A stretch of 64,000 bases of DNA, taken from Pseudomonas sp. B6002. GTDB taxonomy: Bacteria; Pseudomonadota; Gammaproteobacteria; Pseudomonadales; Pseudomonadaceae. The DNA lies in contig NZ_JACAOY010000019.1 of assembly GCF_013385985.1 (NCBI RefSeq), positions 1 to 64,000 on the forward strand. Reading direction: 5' to 3'. This document shows, one piece after another, positions 10,110 through 18,962 of the stretch (position 1 is the stretch's first letter; every line of letters begins with the position of its first letter). The notes beneath the pieces were generated by a model, which saw only the letters and a list, made by a program, of their open reading frames with translations, was not told the origin of the DNA and searched no databases. The position numbers and the translations under genes were made by a program.

Positions 10110-10703
10110 CAGTTCAGACACATCCTGCCAAAAGCCCGCCAATCAGCACCACACACCGAGATCTAGCCTCTCAGAACCCCCACTGAAGAGAGGCCAAGGA
10201 ATGCCTGATCTCCCCGCTTCAAAGCGCCTGCGCATCGGCCGCTATGACGAACCCAACCGCATCTATTTATTGACGACCAACACCCTGGATCGCGAACCCA
10301 TTTTCCAGGACTTCAAACTCGGTCGCCTGGTGGTTCAACAATTCAGGATTGCCCAGTACCAGGGCCTGGCGACCTCCTTGGCGTGGGTCGTCATGCCGGA
10401 TCATTTCCACTGGCTCATCTCGCTGGAGAAAGGCTCACTTGCTGATTTGATGCGTCAAGTGAAGCCCAAAAGTACTCGCGTGGTGAATGCAGTCGCCGGG
10501 CGCCAAGGTCGACTCTGGCAACCCGGCTTTCACGACCATGCGGTGCGCCGTGAAGAAAGTCTTGAAGGCATCGCTCGATACATTGTGGCCAATCCATTGA
10601 GAGCCGGGCTGGTAAAGAAATTTGGCGACTACCCGCTGTGGGATGCCATTTGGCTTTGACTTGAGACCGCGTCGTCTGCATCGCGGGCAAGCCCGCTCCC
10701 ACA
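10081..10703 (+). mobile_element. RAYT gene bracketed by 24-bp perfect inverted REP copies
   Basis: The forward REP at 10081-10104 and the reverse REP at 10680-10703 match perfectly as inverted repeats over 24 bp and enclose the RAYT gene, giving a 623-bp unit laid out like a single-gene transposon. Another REP lies just outside each end. I see no target-site duplication. RAYTs are generally treated as domesticated, vertically inherited single-copy genes, so active mobility is an inference only. Confidence 0.55.
10201..10659 (+). CDS. REP-associated tyrosine transposase (RAYT, IS200/IS605 Y1-type)
   Basis: 152 aa. It carries the HUH nuclease motif in VVMPDHFHWLISL (His68, His70) and the candidate catalytic Tyr127 in IARYIVANPLRAGLV, the signature of the Y1 transposase-like RAYT family. 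Known RAYTs bind and cleave REP hairpins as single strands and are thought to spread or maintain REPs. AAGGA precedes the ATG at good spacing. REP pairs lie directly on both sides, which is the hallmark context for this family. Confidence 0.92.
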   Translation: MPDLPASKRLRIGRYDEPNRIYLLTTNTLDREPIFQDFKLGRLVVQQFRIAQYQGLATSLAWVVMPDHFHWLISLEKGSLADLMRQVKPKSTRVVNAVAGRQGRLWQPGFHDHAVRREESLEGIARYIVANPLRAGLVKKFGDYPLWDAIWL

Positions 10704-10757
10704 TTGGCCGGTGTGAACACCATCAAACCCTGTGGGAGCGGGCTTGCCCGCGATGAG
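10678..10757. repeat. inverted REP pair downstream of RAYT
   Basis: A reverse REP (10678-10704) and a forward REP (10730-10757), with GTGGGAG ends facing inwards, mirroring the pair upstream of the RAYT gene. It lies between RAYT and the convergent glcG gene. Confidence 0.85.
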
Positions 10758-10778
10758 GCCCTTCCAGTCACCTTACAA

Positions 10779-11219
10779 TCAAGCCGACACCCCCGCATCC
10801 GCCAACAACCCCACCCCCTCAATCGCCGTGATCGCGCACTGCTCATCAATTTCCGACGTATCCCCGCTGATCCCGATCGCCCCCAACACCACCCCTTCTC
10901 CATTGCGAATCAACACCCCCCCCGGGGCCGGCACCACACTGCCCTGTCCCAGGCTGTTCAGCGCAGCGATAAACGCCGGCCGCTGTTGGGCGTCCAGCGC
11001 CAGCAGGCGTGAGCCTTTACCCAGGGCGATCGCGCCCCAGGCCTTGCCGATGGCGATCTGCGGGCGCAGCAGGCTGGCGCCGTCTTCGCGTTGCAGGGTG
11101 ATCAGGTGGCCGCCGCTGTCGAGCACCGCAATAGTCAGCGGCGCCGCGGAAATGGTGCGGCCGGCATTCAAGGCCTGGCTGGCCAGTTGGGTGGCAATTT
11201 TCAAGGTTAAAGCGCTCAT
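10779..11219 (-). CDS. glcG: GlcG/HbpS family protein (DUF336)
   Basis: 146 aa with the compact DUF336 fold: MSALTLKIATQLASQALNAG, then APLTIAVLDSGGHLITLQRED, and the glycine-rich end PAPGGVLIRNGEGVVLGAIG. Family members include heme-binding HbpS and GlcG, which sits in glycolate operons; the biochemical role is unclear. It is read divergently from gcl across 256 bp that hold three palindromes. This pairing with gcl recurs in pseudomonads, suggesting a part in glycolate or glyoxylate metabolism. Confidence 0.88.
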   Translation of the reverse strand: MSALTLKIATQLASQALNAGRTISAAPLTIAVLDSGGHLITLQREDGASLLRPQIAIGKAWGAIALGKGSRLLALDAQQRPAFIAALNSLGQGSVVPAPGGVLIRNGEGVVLGAIGISGDTSEIDEQCAITAIEGVGLLADAGVSA

Positions 11220-11261
11220 GGTGCCGTCCTTCTTTTGTTATTGGGAAAGCGGTGGAGGTCT

Positions 11262-11285
11262 GTTTGATCAGATGCTCGATCAAAC
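11262..11285. promoter_or_regulatory. inverted repeat GTTTGATC-N8-GATCAAAC in the glcG leader
   Basis: Perfect 8-bp arms with an 8-bp spacer, 43-66 bp upstream of the glcG start. It has no T-tract on either side, so it is not a terminator. The size suits a dimeric repressor site, possibly for the nearby TetR protein; the regulator is inferred. Confidence 0.4.
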
Positions 11286-11310
11286 AAATAGAACACAATG
11301 ACATTTGTTT

Positions 11311-11320
11311 TTGTATACAA
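11311..11320. promoter_or_regulatory. palindrome TTGTATACAA, glcG-proximal operator candidate
   Basis: Perfect 10-bp palindrome matching the general FadR-type GntR operator pattern (GT..AC core). A second identical copy lies 128 bp away next to gcl. The regulator would be a GntR-family protein, none of which is encoded beside these genes. Confidence 0.5.
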
Positions 11321-11438
11321 TATTTTCGCACAAAGCTTCCATACGTCGAAAAAATGCCTTCCGACGAACGCAAAGGCCACCGAATAAAATGGATTGACCT
11401 GCGCCGCTCGCCGTGAATACACTTTGAACAGACACAAC

Positions 11439-11448
11439 TTGTATACAA
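11439..11448. promoter_or_regulatory. palindrome TTGTATACAA, gcl-proximal operator candidate
   Basis: Second identical copy of the palindrome. It ends 27 bp before the gcl start codon and overlaps the AT-rich TATACAAT stretch where a -10 box could lie. Binding there would block gcl transcription. Confidence 0.5.
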
Positions 11449-11475
11449 TTACAAAACGCAAGAGGCACCAAAACC

Positions 11476-13251
11476 ATGAGCAAAATGAGAGCAATCGAAG
11501 CCGCCGTTCTGGTGATGCGCCGTGAAGGTGTGGACACCGCCTTCGGTATCCCAGGCGCCGCAATCAACCCGCTGTACTCGGCCTTGCAGAAAGTGGGTGG
11601 CATCGATCACGTCCTTGCTCGCCACGTTGAAGGCGCCTCCCACATGGCCGAGGGCTACACCCGCACCAAGGCCGGCAATATCGGCGTGTGCATCGGCACC
11701 TCGGGCCCGGCGGGCACCGACATGGTCACCGGCTTGTACAGCGCCTCGGCCGACTCGATCCCTATTCTGTGCATCACCGGCCAAGCGCCACGTGCCCGCA
11801 TGCACAAGGAAGACTTCCAGGCCGTGGACATCACCAGCATCGTCAAGCCGGTGACCAAGTGGGCCACCACTGTGCTGGAACCGGGCCAAGTGCCTTACGC
11901 GTTCCAGAAAGCCTTTTATGAAATGCGCTCCGGCCGTCCAGGCCCGGTGCTGATCGACCTGCCGTTCGACGTGCAAATGGCCGAGATCGAATTCGATATC
12001 GACGCCTACCAGCCGCTGCCCCTGGCCAAACCATTGGCGACTCGCGTGCAGGTGGAGAAAGCCCTGGCGCTGCTGGACCAGGCTGAACGCCCATTGCTGG
12101 TCAGCGGTGGCGGCGTGATCAACGCCGACGCCAGCGAACTGCTGGTGGAATTTGCTGAACTCACGGGCATCCCGGTCATTCCGACTCTGATGGGCTGGGG
12201 CACCATCCCGGACGATCACCCACAAATGGTGGGCATGGTCGGCCTGCAAACCTCCCACCGTTACGGCAATGCGACGATGCTCAAGTCGGACGTGGTGCTG
12301 GGCATCGGCAACCGCTGGGCCAACCGCCACACCGGTTCGGTCGAGGTGTACACCGAAGGTCGCAAGTTCATCCACGTCGACATCGAGCCGACGCAGATTG
12401 GCCGCGTGTTCACCCCGGACCTGGGCATCGTCTCCGACGCCGGTTCCGCCCTGACGATGTTCATTGAAGTGGCCCGCGAGTGGAAAGCCGCCGGCAAGCT
12501 CAAAGACCGCAGCGCCTGGTTGAACGACTGCCAGCAGCGCAAAGCCACGCTGCACCGCAAGACCCACTTCGACAACGTGCCAGTCAAGCCGCAGCGCGTG
12601 TACGAAGAGATGAACCAGGTGTTCGGCAAAGACACCTGCTACGTCAGCACCATCGGCCTGTCGCAGATTGCCGGCGCGCAATTCCTGCACGTGTACAAGC
12701 CGCGTCACTGGATCAACTGCGGCCAGGCGGGCCCATTGGGCTGGACCATTCCGGCCGCGCTGGGCGTGGTCAAGGCGGATCCAACCCGTAAAGTCGTGGC
12801 GTTGTCCGGCGACTACGACTTCCAGTTCATGATCGAAGAACTGGCCGTGGGCGCGCAGTTCAAGCTGCCGTACATCCACGTGGTGGTGAACAACTCCTAC
12901 CTGGGCTTGATCCGCCAGGCGCAGCGCGGTTTCGAGATGGACTACTGCGTGCAGCTGTCCTTCGACAACCTCAACGCGCCGGAACTCAATGGCTATGGCG
13001 TGGACCACGTGGCCGTCGCCGAAGGCCTGGGTTGCAAGGCCCTGCGCGTATTCGAGCCGGGGCAGATTGCACCTGCGTTGCGCAAGGCTGAGGAAATGAT
13101 CGAAGAATTCAAGGTTCCGGTGATCGTTGAGATTATTCTGGAACGCGTGACCAACATTTCCATGGGCACCGAGATCAACGCCGTCAACGAATTCGAAGAT
13201 CTGGCACTGGTCGGCAACGATGCGCCGACTGCCATTTCCCTGCTCGATTAA
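11476..13251 (+). CDS. gcl: glyoxylate carboligase (tartronate-semialdehyde synthase)
   Basis: ThDP-dependent enzyme joining two glyoxylates into tartronate semialdehyde with loss of CO2, 591 aa, full family length. The N-terminal PYR domain has Val51 ([17 protein letters not shown]) where most ThDP enzymes have Glu; Val here is the known peculiarity of Gcl. The C-terminal PP domain has the ThDP/Mg motif from [18 protein letters not shown] to [19 protein letters not shown] precedes the ATG. It is first in the gcl-hyi-glxR-ttuD-pyk run, which feeds glyoxylate from purines, glycolate or ethylene glycol into central metabolism. Confidence 0.97.
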   Translation: MSKMRAIEAAVLVMRREGVDTAFGIPGAAINPLYSALQKVGGIDHVLARHVEGASHMAEGYTRTKAGNIGVCIGTSGPAGTDMVTGLYSASADSIPILCITGQAPRARMHKEDFQAVDITSIVKPVTKWATTVLEPGQVPYAFQKAFYEMRSGRPGPVLIDLPFDVQMAEIEFDIDAYQPLPLAKPLATRVQVEKALALLDQAERPLLVSGGGVINADASELLVEFAELTGIPVIPTLMGWGTIPDDHPQMVGMVGLQTSHRYGNATMLKSDVVLGIGNRWANRHTGSVEVYTEGRKFIHVDIEPTQIGRVFTPDLGIVSDAGSALTMFIEVAREWKAAGKLKDRSAWLNDCQQRKATLHRKTHFDNVPVKPQRVYEEMNQVFGKDTCYVSTIGLSQIAGAQFLHVYKPRHWINCGQAGPLGWTIPAALGVVKADPTRKVVALSGDYDFQFMIEELAVGAQFKLPYIHVVVNNSYLGLIRQAQRGFEMDYCVQLSFDNLNAPELNGYGVDHVAVAEGLGCKALRVFEPGQIAPALRKAEEMIEEFKVPVIVEIILERVTNISMGTEINAVNEFEDLALVGNDAPTAISLLD

Positions 13252-13261
13252 GGAGAACCCT

Positions 13262-14044
13262 ATGCCGCGCTTTGCTGCCAACCTGTCCATGCTGTTTACC
13301 GAGCAGGACTTTCTCGCCCGTTTCAAAGCGGCCGCCGATGCGGGCTTCCAGGGTGTGGAATACCTGTTCCCCTACGAGTTCAGCTCTGCCGAGATCAAGG
13401 CACAGCTGGACGCCAATGGCCTGACCCAAGTGCTCTTCAACCTGCCGGCCGGTGACTGGGCCAAGGGCGAACGCGGCCTGGCCTGCCACCCAGACCGGGT
13501 CGAAGAGTTCCGTGCCGGGGTCAAGCTGGCCATCGCCTACGCCCAGGTACTGGGCAACACCCAGGTCAACTGCCTGGCAGGTATCCGGCCACAGGGCGTT
13601 GACGATGAAACCGTCGAAAAGACCTTCGTCGCCAACCTCAAGTACGCCGCCGAGAAGCTGCAGGCGGCGGGGATCAAGCTGGTGATGGAGATGATCAACA
13701 CCCGCGATATCCCAGGCTTCTACCTGAACAACACGGCGCAGGCCCTGTCGATTCGCGAGCAGGTGGGCAGCGCCAACCTGTTCCTGCAATACGACATCTA
13801 CCACATGCAAATCATGGAAGGCGACCTGGCCCGCACCATGGCCACCCACCTGGATGACATCAACCACATCCAGCTGGCGGACAACCCAGGGCGCAACGAG
13901 CCGGGCACCGGTGAGATCAACTACCGCTTCCTGTTCGAACACCTGGACCGCATCGGCTACACCGGTTGGGTCGGCTGTGAATACAAGCCGCTGACCACCA
14001 CCGAAGCAGGCCTGGGCTGGCTCAAAACCCACAACGCGATCTAG
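13262..14044 (+). CDS. hyi: hydroxypyruvate isomerase
   Basis: 260-aa TIM-barrel isomerase that interconverts hydroxypyruvate and tartronate semialdehyde. MPRFAANLSMLFTEQDFLAR at the start and VMEMINTRDIPGFYLNNT and LQYDIYHMQIMEGDL in the core are typical of Hyi, with metal-binding Glu and His residues. The ATG has AAGGAGAA at 13250-13257 and follows gcl after 10 bp, so the two are co-transcribed. An upstream in-frame start inside gcl was rejected. Confidence 0.95.
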   Translation: MPRFAANLSMLFTEQDFLARFKAAADAGFQGVEYLFPYEFSSAEIKAQLDANGLTQVLFNLPAGDWAKGERGLACHPDRVEEFRAGVKLAIAYAQVLGNTQVNCLAGIRPQGVDDETVEKTFVANLKYAAEKLQAAGIKLVMEMINTRDIPGFYLNNTAQALSIREQVGSANLFLQYDIYHMQIMEGDLARTMATHLDDINHIQLADNPGRNEPGTGEINYRFLFEHLDRIGYTGWVGCEYKPLTTTEAGLGWLKTHNAI

Positions 14045-14065
14045 AAGAACAAACACAAAACAAAA

Positions 14066-14153
14066 TGTGGGAGCTGGCTTGCCTGCGATGCAGGCACCGC
14101 GGTGTTTCAGGCATAGCCAGTTGATGCCATCGCAGGCAAGCCAGCTCCCACAT
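14066..14153. repeat. REPIN (inverted REP pair) between hyi and glxR
   Basis: Forward REP then reverse REP, GTGGGAG ends outwards. It sits inside the gcl operon between two co-directional genes, where its stem-loop could affect mRNA stability. Confidence 0.85.
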
Positions 14154-14209
14154 TGGGCCTGAGGCGTTTGGCAGGTCGCGACATACCGAATAACAAGAGG
14201 ATTTTGATC

Positions 14210-15100
14210 ATGGCTAAAATCGGATTCATCGGCACCGGCATCATGGGCCAACCCATGGCCGCCAACCTGCAGAAAGCAGGTCACCAACTGTTTCTCTCCG
14301 AACACCACGGCAAGGCGCCGCAAGCCTTGATCGACGCCGGTGCCGTGGCCCTGGCCAACCCGCAACAGGTCGCCCAGGAAGCCGAGTTCATCATCGTGAT
14401 GGTGCCGGACACCCCACAGGTCGACGACGTGCTGTTCCGCAAAGACGGCGTGGCCGCAGGCCTGTCGCCAAACAAGGTCGTGATCGACATGAGTTCGATC
14501 TCGCCCACCGCCACCAAGGCGTTTGCTGCCAAGATCAATGAGACCGGCGCGCAGTACCTGGACGCGCCCGTGTCCGGTGGTGAAGTGGGCGCCAAGGCCG
14601 GCACCCTGAGCATCATGATCGGCGGCGAGCCGCAGACCTTCGAACGCGCCCTGCCGCTGTTCCAGGCCATGGGCAAGAACATCACCCTGGTGGGCGGCAA
14701 CGGTGACGGCCAGACCGCCAAGGTCGCCAACCAGATCATCGTTGCGCTGAACATCCAGGCGGTGGCCGAAGCGCTGCTGTTCGCCTCCAAGAACGGCGCC
14801 GACCCGGCCAAGGTGCGTGAAGCGCTGATGGGCGGTTTTGCTTCGTCGAAGATCCTCGAAGTGCACGGCGAGCGCATGATCAAGGGCACCTTCGACCCGG
14901 GCTTCCGCATCAACCTGCACCAGAAGGATTTGAACCTGGCCCTGGCCGGCGCCAAGGAGCTGGGGATCAACCTGCCCAACACCGCCGGCACCCAGCAAGT
15001 GTTCAGCACCTGCACCGCGATTGGCGGCGGCAACTGGGACCACTCGGCGCTGATCAAGGGGCTGGAGCATATGGCGAATTTCTCGATTCGCGATAAATAA
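14210..15100 (+). CDS. glxR: tartronate semialdehyde reductase (2-hydroxy-3-oxopropionate reductase)
   Basis: 296-aa member of the beta-hydroxyacid dehydrogenase family, reducing tartronate semialdehyde to D-glycerate with NAD(P)H. The N-terminal Rossmann motif is GFIGTGIMGQPMAANLQKAG, the substrate loop is DAPVSGGEVGAKAGTL, and the catalytic Lys lies in GDGQTAKVANQI. The start is the ATG behind AAGAGG; a longer in-frame start would reach into the REPIN. It is the third step gene of the gcl pathway. Confidence 0.96.
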   Translation: MAKIGFIGTGIMGQPMAANLQKAGHQLFLSEHHGKAPQALIDAGAVALANPQQVAQEAEFIIVMVPDTPQVDDVLFRKDGVAAGLSPNKVVIDMSSISPTATKAFAAKINETGAQYLDAPVSGGEVGAKAGTLSIMIGGEPQTFERALPLFQAMGKNITLVGGNGDGQTAKVANQIIVALNIQAVAEALLFASKNGADPAKVREALMGGFASSKILEVHGERMIKGTFDPGFRINLHQKDLNLALAGAKELGINLPNTAGTQQVFSTCTAIGGGNWDHSALIKGLEHMANFSIRDK

Positions 15101-15116
15101 CCCCGTCACACCCCCA

Positions 15117-15207
15117 CCTGTAGGAGCCGGCTTGCCGGCGATGGGGCCCGCTGCATGTTGCACAAGGCTTGAGGCCGCCATCGCCGGCAAGCCGGGCTCC
15201 TACAGGG
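15117..15207. repeat. REPIN of the GTAGGAG subfamily between glxR and ttuD
   Basis: Forward then reverse copies with core GTAGGAGCCGGCTTGCCGGC, a different subfamily from the GTGGGAG elements. The only other such pair is at 37636-37727, although that one has one imperfect arm. Confidence 0.85.
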
Positions 15208-15250
15208 TTTCATCGTATGTCCAATAATAAGAACCCCCGGGAGCCCGCTT

Positions 15251-16531
15251 ATGTCGGTCGATCCGCAACACCTGCTTCGCGAGCTGTTTGCCACAGCCAT
15301 CGACGCCGCCCACCCCCGGCAAGTCCTTGAACCTTATCTGCCTGCCGACCGCAGCGGCCGTGTGATCGTGATCGGCGCCGGCAAGGCTGCCGCGGCCATG
15401 GCCCTCGTCGTGGAAAACTGCTGGCAGGGCGAAGTCAGCGGCCTTGTCGTCACCCGCTACGGCCACGGCGCCCCGTGCAAAAAAATCGAAGTGGTCGAAG
15501 CCGCGCACCCGGTGCCCGATGCGGCCGGCCTGGCCGTGGCCAAGCGCGTGCTGGAACTGATCAGCAACCTCACCGAAGACGATCGGGTGATCTTCCTGCT
15601 CTCCGGTGGCGGCTCGGCGCTGCTTGCCCTGCCCGCCGAAGGCATCACCCTGGCCGACAAGCAAGCCATCAACAAAGCCCTGCTCAAATCCGGCGCGACC
15701 ATTGGCGAGATGAATTGCGTGCGCAAGCACCTCTCGGCGATCAAGGGTGGCCGGCTGGCCAAGGCCGCGTGGCCGGCCACGGTGTACACCTACGCGATTT
15801 CCGATGTGCCGGGCGACCAGGCCACGGTGATTGCCTCCGGCCCCACCGTTGGCGACCCGAGCACCTCGGCACAAGCCTTGGCGATCCTCAAACGCTACAG
15901 CATCGACGCCCCCGCCTCGGTGCGCAGCTGGCTGCAGAACCCGGCCTCGGAAACCGTCAAACCCGGCGACCCGGTGCTCGCGCGCAGCCACTTCCAGTTG
16001 ATCGCCCGCCCGCAGCAATCGCTGGAAGCGGTGGCGGTCAAAGTCCGCCAGGCCGGCTTCAGTCCGCTGATCCTCGGCGACCTGGAAGGCGAAGCCCGCG
16101 ACGTGGCCAAGGTGCATGCCGGCATTGCGCGGCAGATCGTGCAGCACGGCCAGCCGCTGGCGGCGCCGTGCGTGATTCTGTCGGGCGGTGAAACCACCGT
16201 TACGGTGCGTGGCAATGGCCGTGGCGGGCGCAACGCCGAGTTCCTGTTGAGCCTCACCGACAGCCTCAAGGGCTTGCCGGGCGTGTACGCCCTGGCCGGT
16301 GACACCGACGGCATCGACGGCTCCGAAGACAACGCCGGCGCGATCATGACGCCGTGCAGCTATTCGCGCGCCGAAACCCTCGGCCTGTCGGCCAGTGATG
16401 AGCTGGATAACAACAACGGCTACGGCTATTTCGCGGCCCTCGACGGGCTGATCGTCACCGAGCCGACGCGCACCAACGTCAACGACTTCCGCGCCATTCT
16501 GATCCTTGGGAACCCGACACATGACGCCTGA
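15251..16531 (+). CDS. ttuD: glycerate 2-kinase / hydroxypyruvate reductase (MOFRL family)
   Basis: 426 aa with the two domains of the GckA/TtuD family: the N-terminal DUF4147 part (VIGAGKAAAAMALVVE, LLSGGGSALLALP) and the C-terminal MOFRL domain (NGRGGRNAEFLLSL, GDTDGIDGSEDNAGAI). Family members phosphorylate D-glycerate to 2-phosphoglycerate, although TtuD was first named a hydroxypyruvate reductase. Kinase activity fits best here, as the step between GlxR and pyruvate kinase. GGGAG precedes the ATG, and the stop overlaps the pyk start by 11 bp. Confidence 0.93.
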   Translation: MSVDPQHLLRELFATAIDAAHPRQVLEPYLPADRSGRVIVIGAGKAAAAMALVVENCWQGEVSGLVVTRYGHGAPCKKIEVVEAAHPVPDAAGLAVAKRVLELISNLTEDDRVIFLLSGGGSALLALPAEGITLADKQAINKALLKSGATIGEMNCVRKHLSAIKGGRLAKAAWPATVYTYAISDVPGDQATVIASGPTVGDPSTSAQALAILKRYSIDAPASVRSWLQNPASETVKPGDPVLARSHFQLIARPQQSLEAVAVKVRQAGFSPLILGDLEGEARDVAKVHAGIARQIVQHGQPLAAPCVILSGGETTVTVRGNGRGGRNAEFLLSLTDSLKGLPGVYALAGDTDGIDGSEDNAGAIMTPCSYSRAETLGLSASDELDNNNGYGYFAALDGLIVTEPTRTNVNDFRAILILGNPTHDA

Positions 16532-17936
16532 CAAGAAGGTCAAGATCCTCGCCACCCTCGGCCCGGCCACCGACGGCATCGATGACATCCGCGAGCTGGT
16601 GGAAGCCGGGGTGAACATCTTCCGCCTCAACTTCAGCCACGGCGACCATGCCGACCACGCGCAGCGCTACCAGTGGATCCGCCAGGTGGAGCGCCAGCTC
16701 AATTACCCGCTGGGTATCCTGATGGACCTGCAAGGGCCGAAGCTGCGCGTCGGGCGTTTTGCCGAAGGCAAGGTGCAACTGGTGCGCGGCCAGGCACTGC
16801 GCCTGGACCTGGACCCAACGCCGGGCGACCAGTGCCGGGTCAACCTGCCTCACCCGGAAATCATCGCGGCGCTGGAACCCGGCATGGACCTGCTGCTGGA
16901 TGACGGCAAGCTGCGCCTGCGGGTCATCACCAAACATGCCGACGCCATCGACACCACGGTGCTCAATGGCGGCGAGCTGTCGGACCGCAAAGGCGTGAAT
17001 GTGCCGCAAGCGCTGCTGGAACTCAGCCCACTGACCGCCAAGGACCGGCGCGACCTGAGCTTCGGCCTGGAACTGGGCGTGGACTGGGTGGCGCTGTCGT
17101 TTGTGCAACGCCCGGAAGACATCCGCGAGGCCCGCGAGCTGATCGGCGACAAGGCCTTCCTGATGGCCAAGATCGAGAAGCCTTCGGCCGTGCAACGCCT
17201 GCAGGAAATTGCTGAGCTGAGCGATGCGATCATGGTGGCCAGAGGCGACCTGGGCGTGGAAGTGCCCGCCGAGAGCGTGCCGCAGATCCAGAAAGACATC
17301 ATCAGCACCTGCCGCCAACTGGGCAAACCGGTGGTGGTGGCGACGCAGATGCTCGAGTCCATGCGCTTCTCCCCGGCCCCGACCCGGGCCGAGGTCACTG
17401 ATGTGGCCAACGCCGTGGCCGAAGGCGCCGATGCGGTGATGTTGTCAGCGGAAACCGCCTCGGGGGAGTACCCGCTGGAAGCCGTGCAGATGATGAGCAA
17501 GATCATCCGCCAAGTGGAAAACGGCCCGGACTACCAGACCCAACTGGACGTGAGCCGGCCCAAGGCCGAGGCCACGGTGTCGGACGCCATCAGCTGCGCG
17601 ATCCGGCGCATCAGCAGCATCCTGCCGGTGGCGGTGCTGGTGAACTACAGCGAGTCGGGCAGCTCCAGCCTGCGTGCCGCACGGGAACGGCCGGTGGCGC
17701 CGATCCTCAACCTCACACCGAACCTGTCGACGGCGCGGCGTTTGAGCGTGGCGTGGGGCGTGCATTCGGTGGTCAACGACCGGTTGCGCCAGGTGGATGA
17801 GGTGTGTTCCACGGCGCTGGAGATCGCCCAGGCCCAAGGGATGGCGCAGCGCGGGGATACGTTGGTGATCACGGCGGGGGTGCCGTTTGGGCAGCCGGGG
17901 TCGACCAACTCGCTGCGTATCGAGACATTGATCTAG
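16521..17936 (+). CDS. pykF: pyruvate kinase
   Basis: 471 aa, full length. Recognisable motifs are RLNFSHGDHADH, the B-domain linker GPKLRVGRF, the active-site segment MAKIEKPSAVQRL followed by MVARGDLGVEVP, and TQMLESMRFSPAPTRAEVTD. It makes pyruvate and ATP from phosphoenolpyruvate. It overlaps ttuD, completing the route glyoxylate to glycerate to pyruvate. Pseudomonads have a second, PykA-type enzyme; the one in the gcl cluster is usually called PykF. Confidence 0.95.
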   Translation: MTPDKKVKILATLGPATDGIDDIRELVEAGVNIFRLNFSHGDHADHAQRYQWIRQVERQLNYPLGILMDLQGPKLRVGRFAEGKVQLVRGQALRLDLDPTPGDQCRVNLPHPEIIAALEPGMDLLLDDGKLRLRVITKHADAIDTTVLNGGELSDRKGVNVPQALLELSPLTAKDRRDLSFGLELGVDWVALSFVQRPEDIREARELIGDKAFLMAKIEKPSAVQRLQEIAELSDAIMVARGDLGVEVPAESVPQIQKDIISTCRQLGKPVVVATQMLESMRFSPAPTRAEVTDVANAVAEGADAVMLSAETASGEYPLEAVQMMSKIIRQVENGPDYQTQLDVSRPKAEATVSDAISCAIRRISSILPVAVLVNYSESGSSSLRAARERPVAPILNLTPNLSTARRLSVAWGVHSVVNDRLRQVDEVCSTALEIAQAQGMAQRGDTLVITAGVPFGQPGSTNSLRIETLI

Positions 17937-17949
17937 CGCCTGTTCGGGC

Positions 17950-18027
17950 CTCATCGCGGGCAAGCCCGCTCCCACATTTGACTGTATTCACAGATCAAAA
18001 GGTGGGAGCTGGCTTGCCTGCGATAAG
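17950..18027. repeat. inverted REP pair after pyk
   Basis: Reverse then forward REP, with GTGGGAG ends facing inwards, as in the pairs flanking the RAYT gene. It fills most of the gap between pyk and the urea transporter gene. Confidence 0.82.
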
Positions 18028-18055
18028 GGCAACTCGGTCTAACTGACTTCCTCAC

Positions 18056-18931
18056 ATGCACAACCACACCTGCCCCGACTGGGCCGAAGCCCTGCTCAAT
18101 GGCTTCAGCCAGATATTCCTGCAGCGCCAGCCGCTGTGCGGCCTGCTGTGCCTGCTGGCGATCCTGATCGGCGCCCCGGCCTTGCTTGGCGGCGCGCTGC
18201 TGGGCGGTGTGGCCGGTTTGCTCACGGCCCAGCGCCGGGGTTACCCCAAGGCCGAGCGCCAGGCCGGGCTGTATAGCTATAACGGTGTGCTGCTGGGCTT
18301 GTTGATCAGCCAGCACTTCGCCTGGTCGGCGCTGTTGCCCCCGCTGATCCTGGCGTGCGGCGGGCTTTCGGCGATGCTGACGCGACAATGGTTGAAGCAT
18401 GCGGCCCAGCCGGATGACCTGCCTGCCTACACCGCGCCCTTTGTCGGGCTGGGCTGGCTGTTGCTGGGGCCCGGCGCGCCCAGCGCATTCGCCCTCACCG
18501 AACCCGACACCCTGGCGGTGGTTGCCGCGCCCTTCACCGGGCTTGCGCAAGTCATGTTGCTGGACCAACCCTTGGCCGGCGCCCTGATTGCACTCGGCCT
18601 GTTGCTTGCCAATCGTCGAGCCGCCTTGTGGGCCTTGGCCGGTGCCAGCATCGGCGTGCTGGTCGCCCTGTGGCTGGACGAACCTGCCAGCGCCCTTCTC
18701 GGCCTGCACAGCTACAACCCCGCACTGGCTGCGCTGGCCCTGAGTCAGACACGCCGGCAGCCCTGGCTGCCACTGCTCGGCATTGCCCTGGCGATCCTGC
18801 TCACACCTGGCTTTACCGCGCTGCACCTGCCCGCGCTGACCGCGCCGTTCATTCTCGCCTGCTGGCTGGTGCGCGCTGGCGCCCGGATGCTGCGCAAACC
18901 CCGCATGGACAGCCCCTTCGAATCCCCCTAG
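18056..18931 (+). CDS. urea transporter (UT family)
   Basis: 291 aa, almost entirely hydrophobic. The repeated half-structure typical of the urea transporter family shows as two similar blocks: GLYSYNGVLLGLLISQHF and LGLHSYNPALAALALSQT. It forms a passive urea channel in the inner membrane. It follows the glyoxylate genes; urea and glyoxylate are the joint end products of allantoin breakdown, so the context is coherent. I see no urease gene in the window. Confidence 0.85.
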   Translation: MHNHTCPDWAEALLNGFSQIFLQRQPLCGLLCLLAILIGAPALLGGALLGGVAGLLTAQRRGYPKAERQAGLYSYNGVLLGLLISQHFAWSALLPPLILACGGLSAMLTRQWLKHAAQPDDLPAYTAPFVGLGWLLLGPGAPSAFALTEPDTLAVVAAPFTGLAQVMLLDQPLAGALIALGLLLANRRAALWALAGASIGVLVALWLDEPASALLGLHSYNPALAALALSQTRRQPWLPLLGIALAILLTPGFTALHLPALTAPFILACWLVRAGARMLRKPRMDSPFESP

Positions 18932-18962
18932 GCTTGCTCGATATTCGATTCAGGCGGGATTT

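Noticed and set aside
11449-13326. 625-codon frame opposite gcl
   Set aside because: Shadow of gcl, whose catalytic motifs are clear on the other strand.
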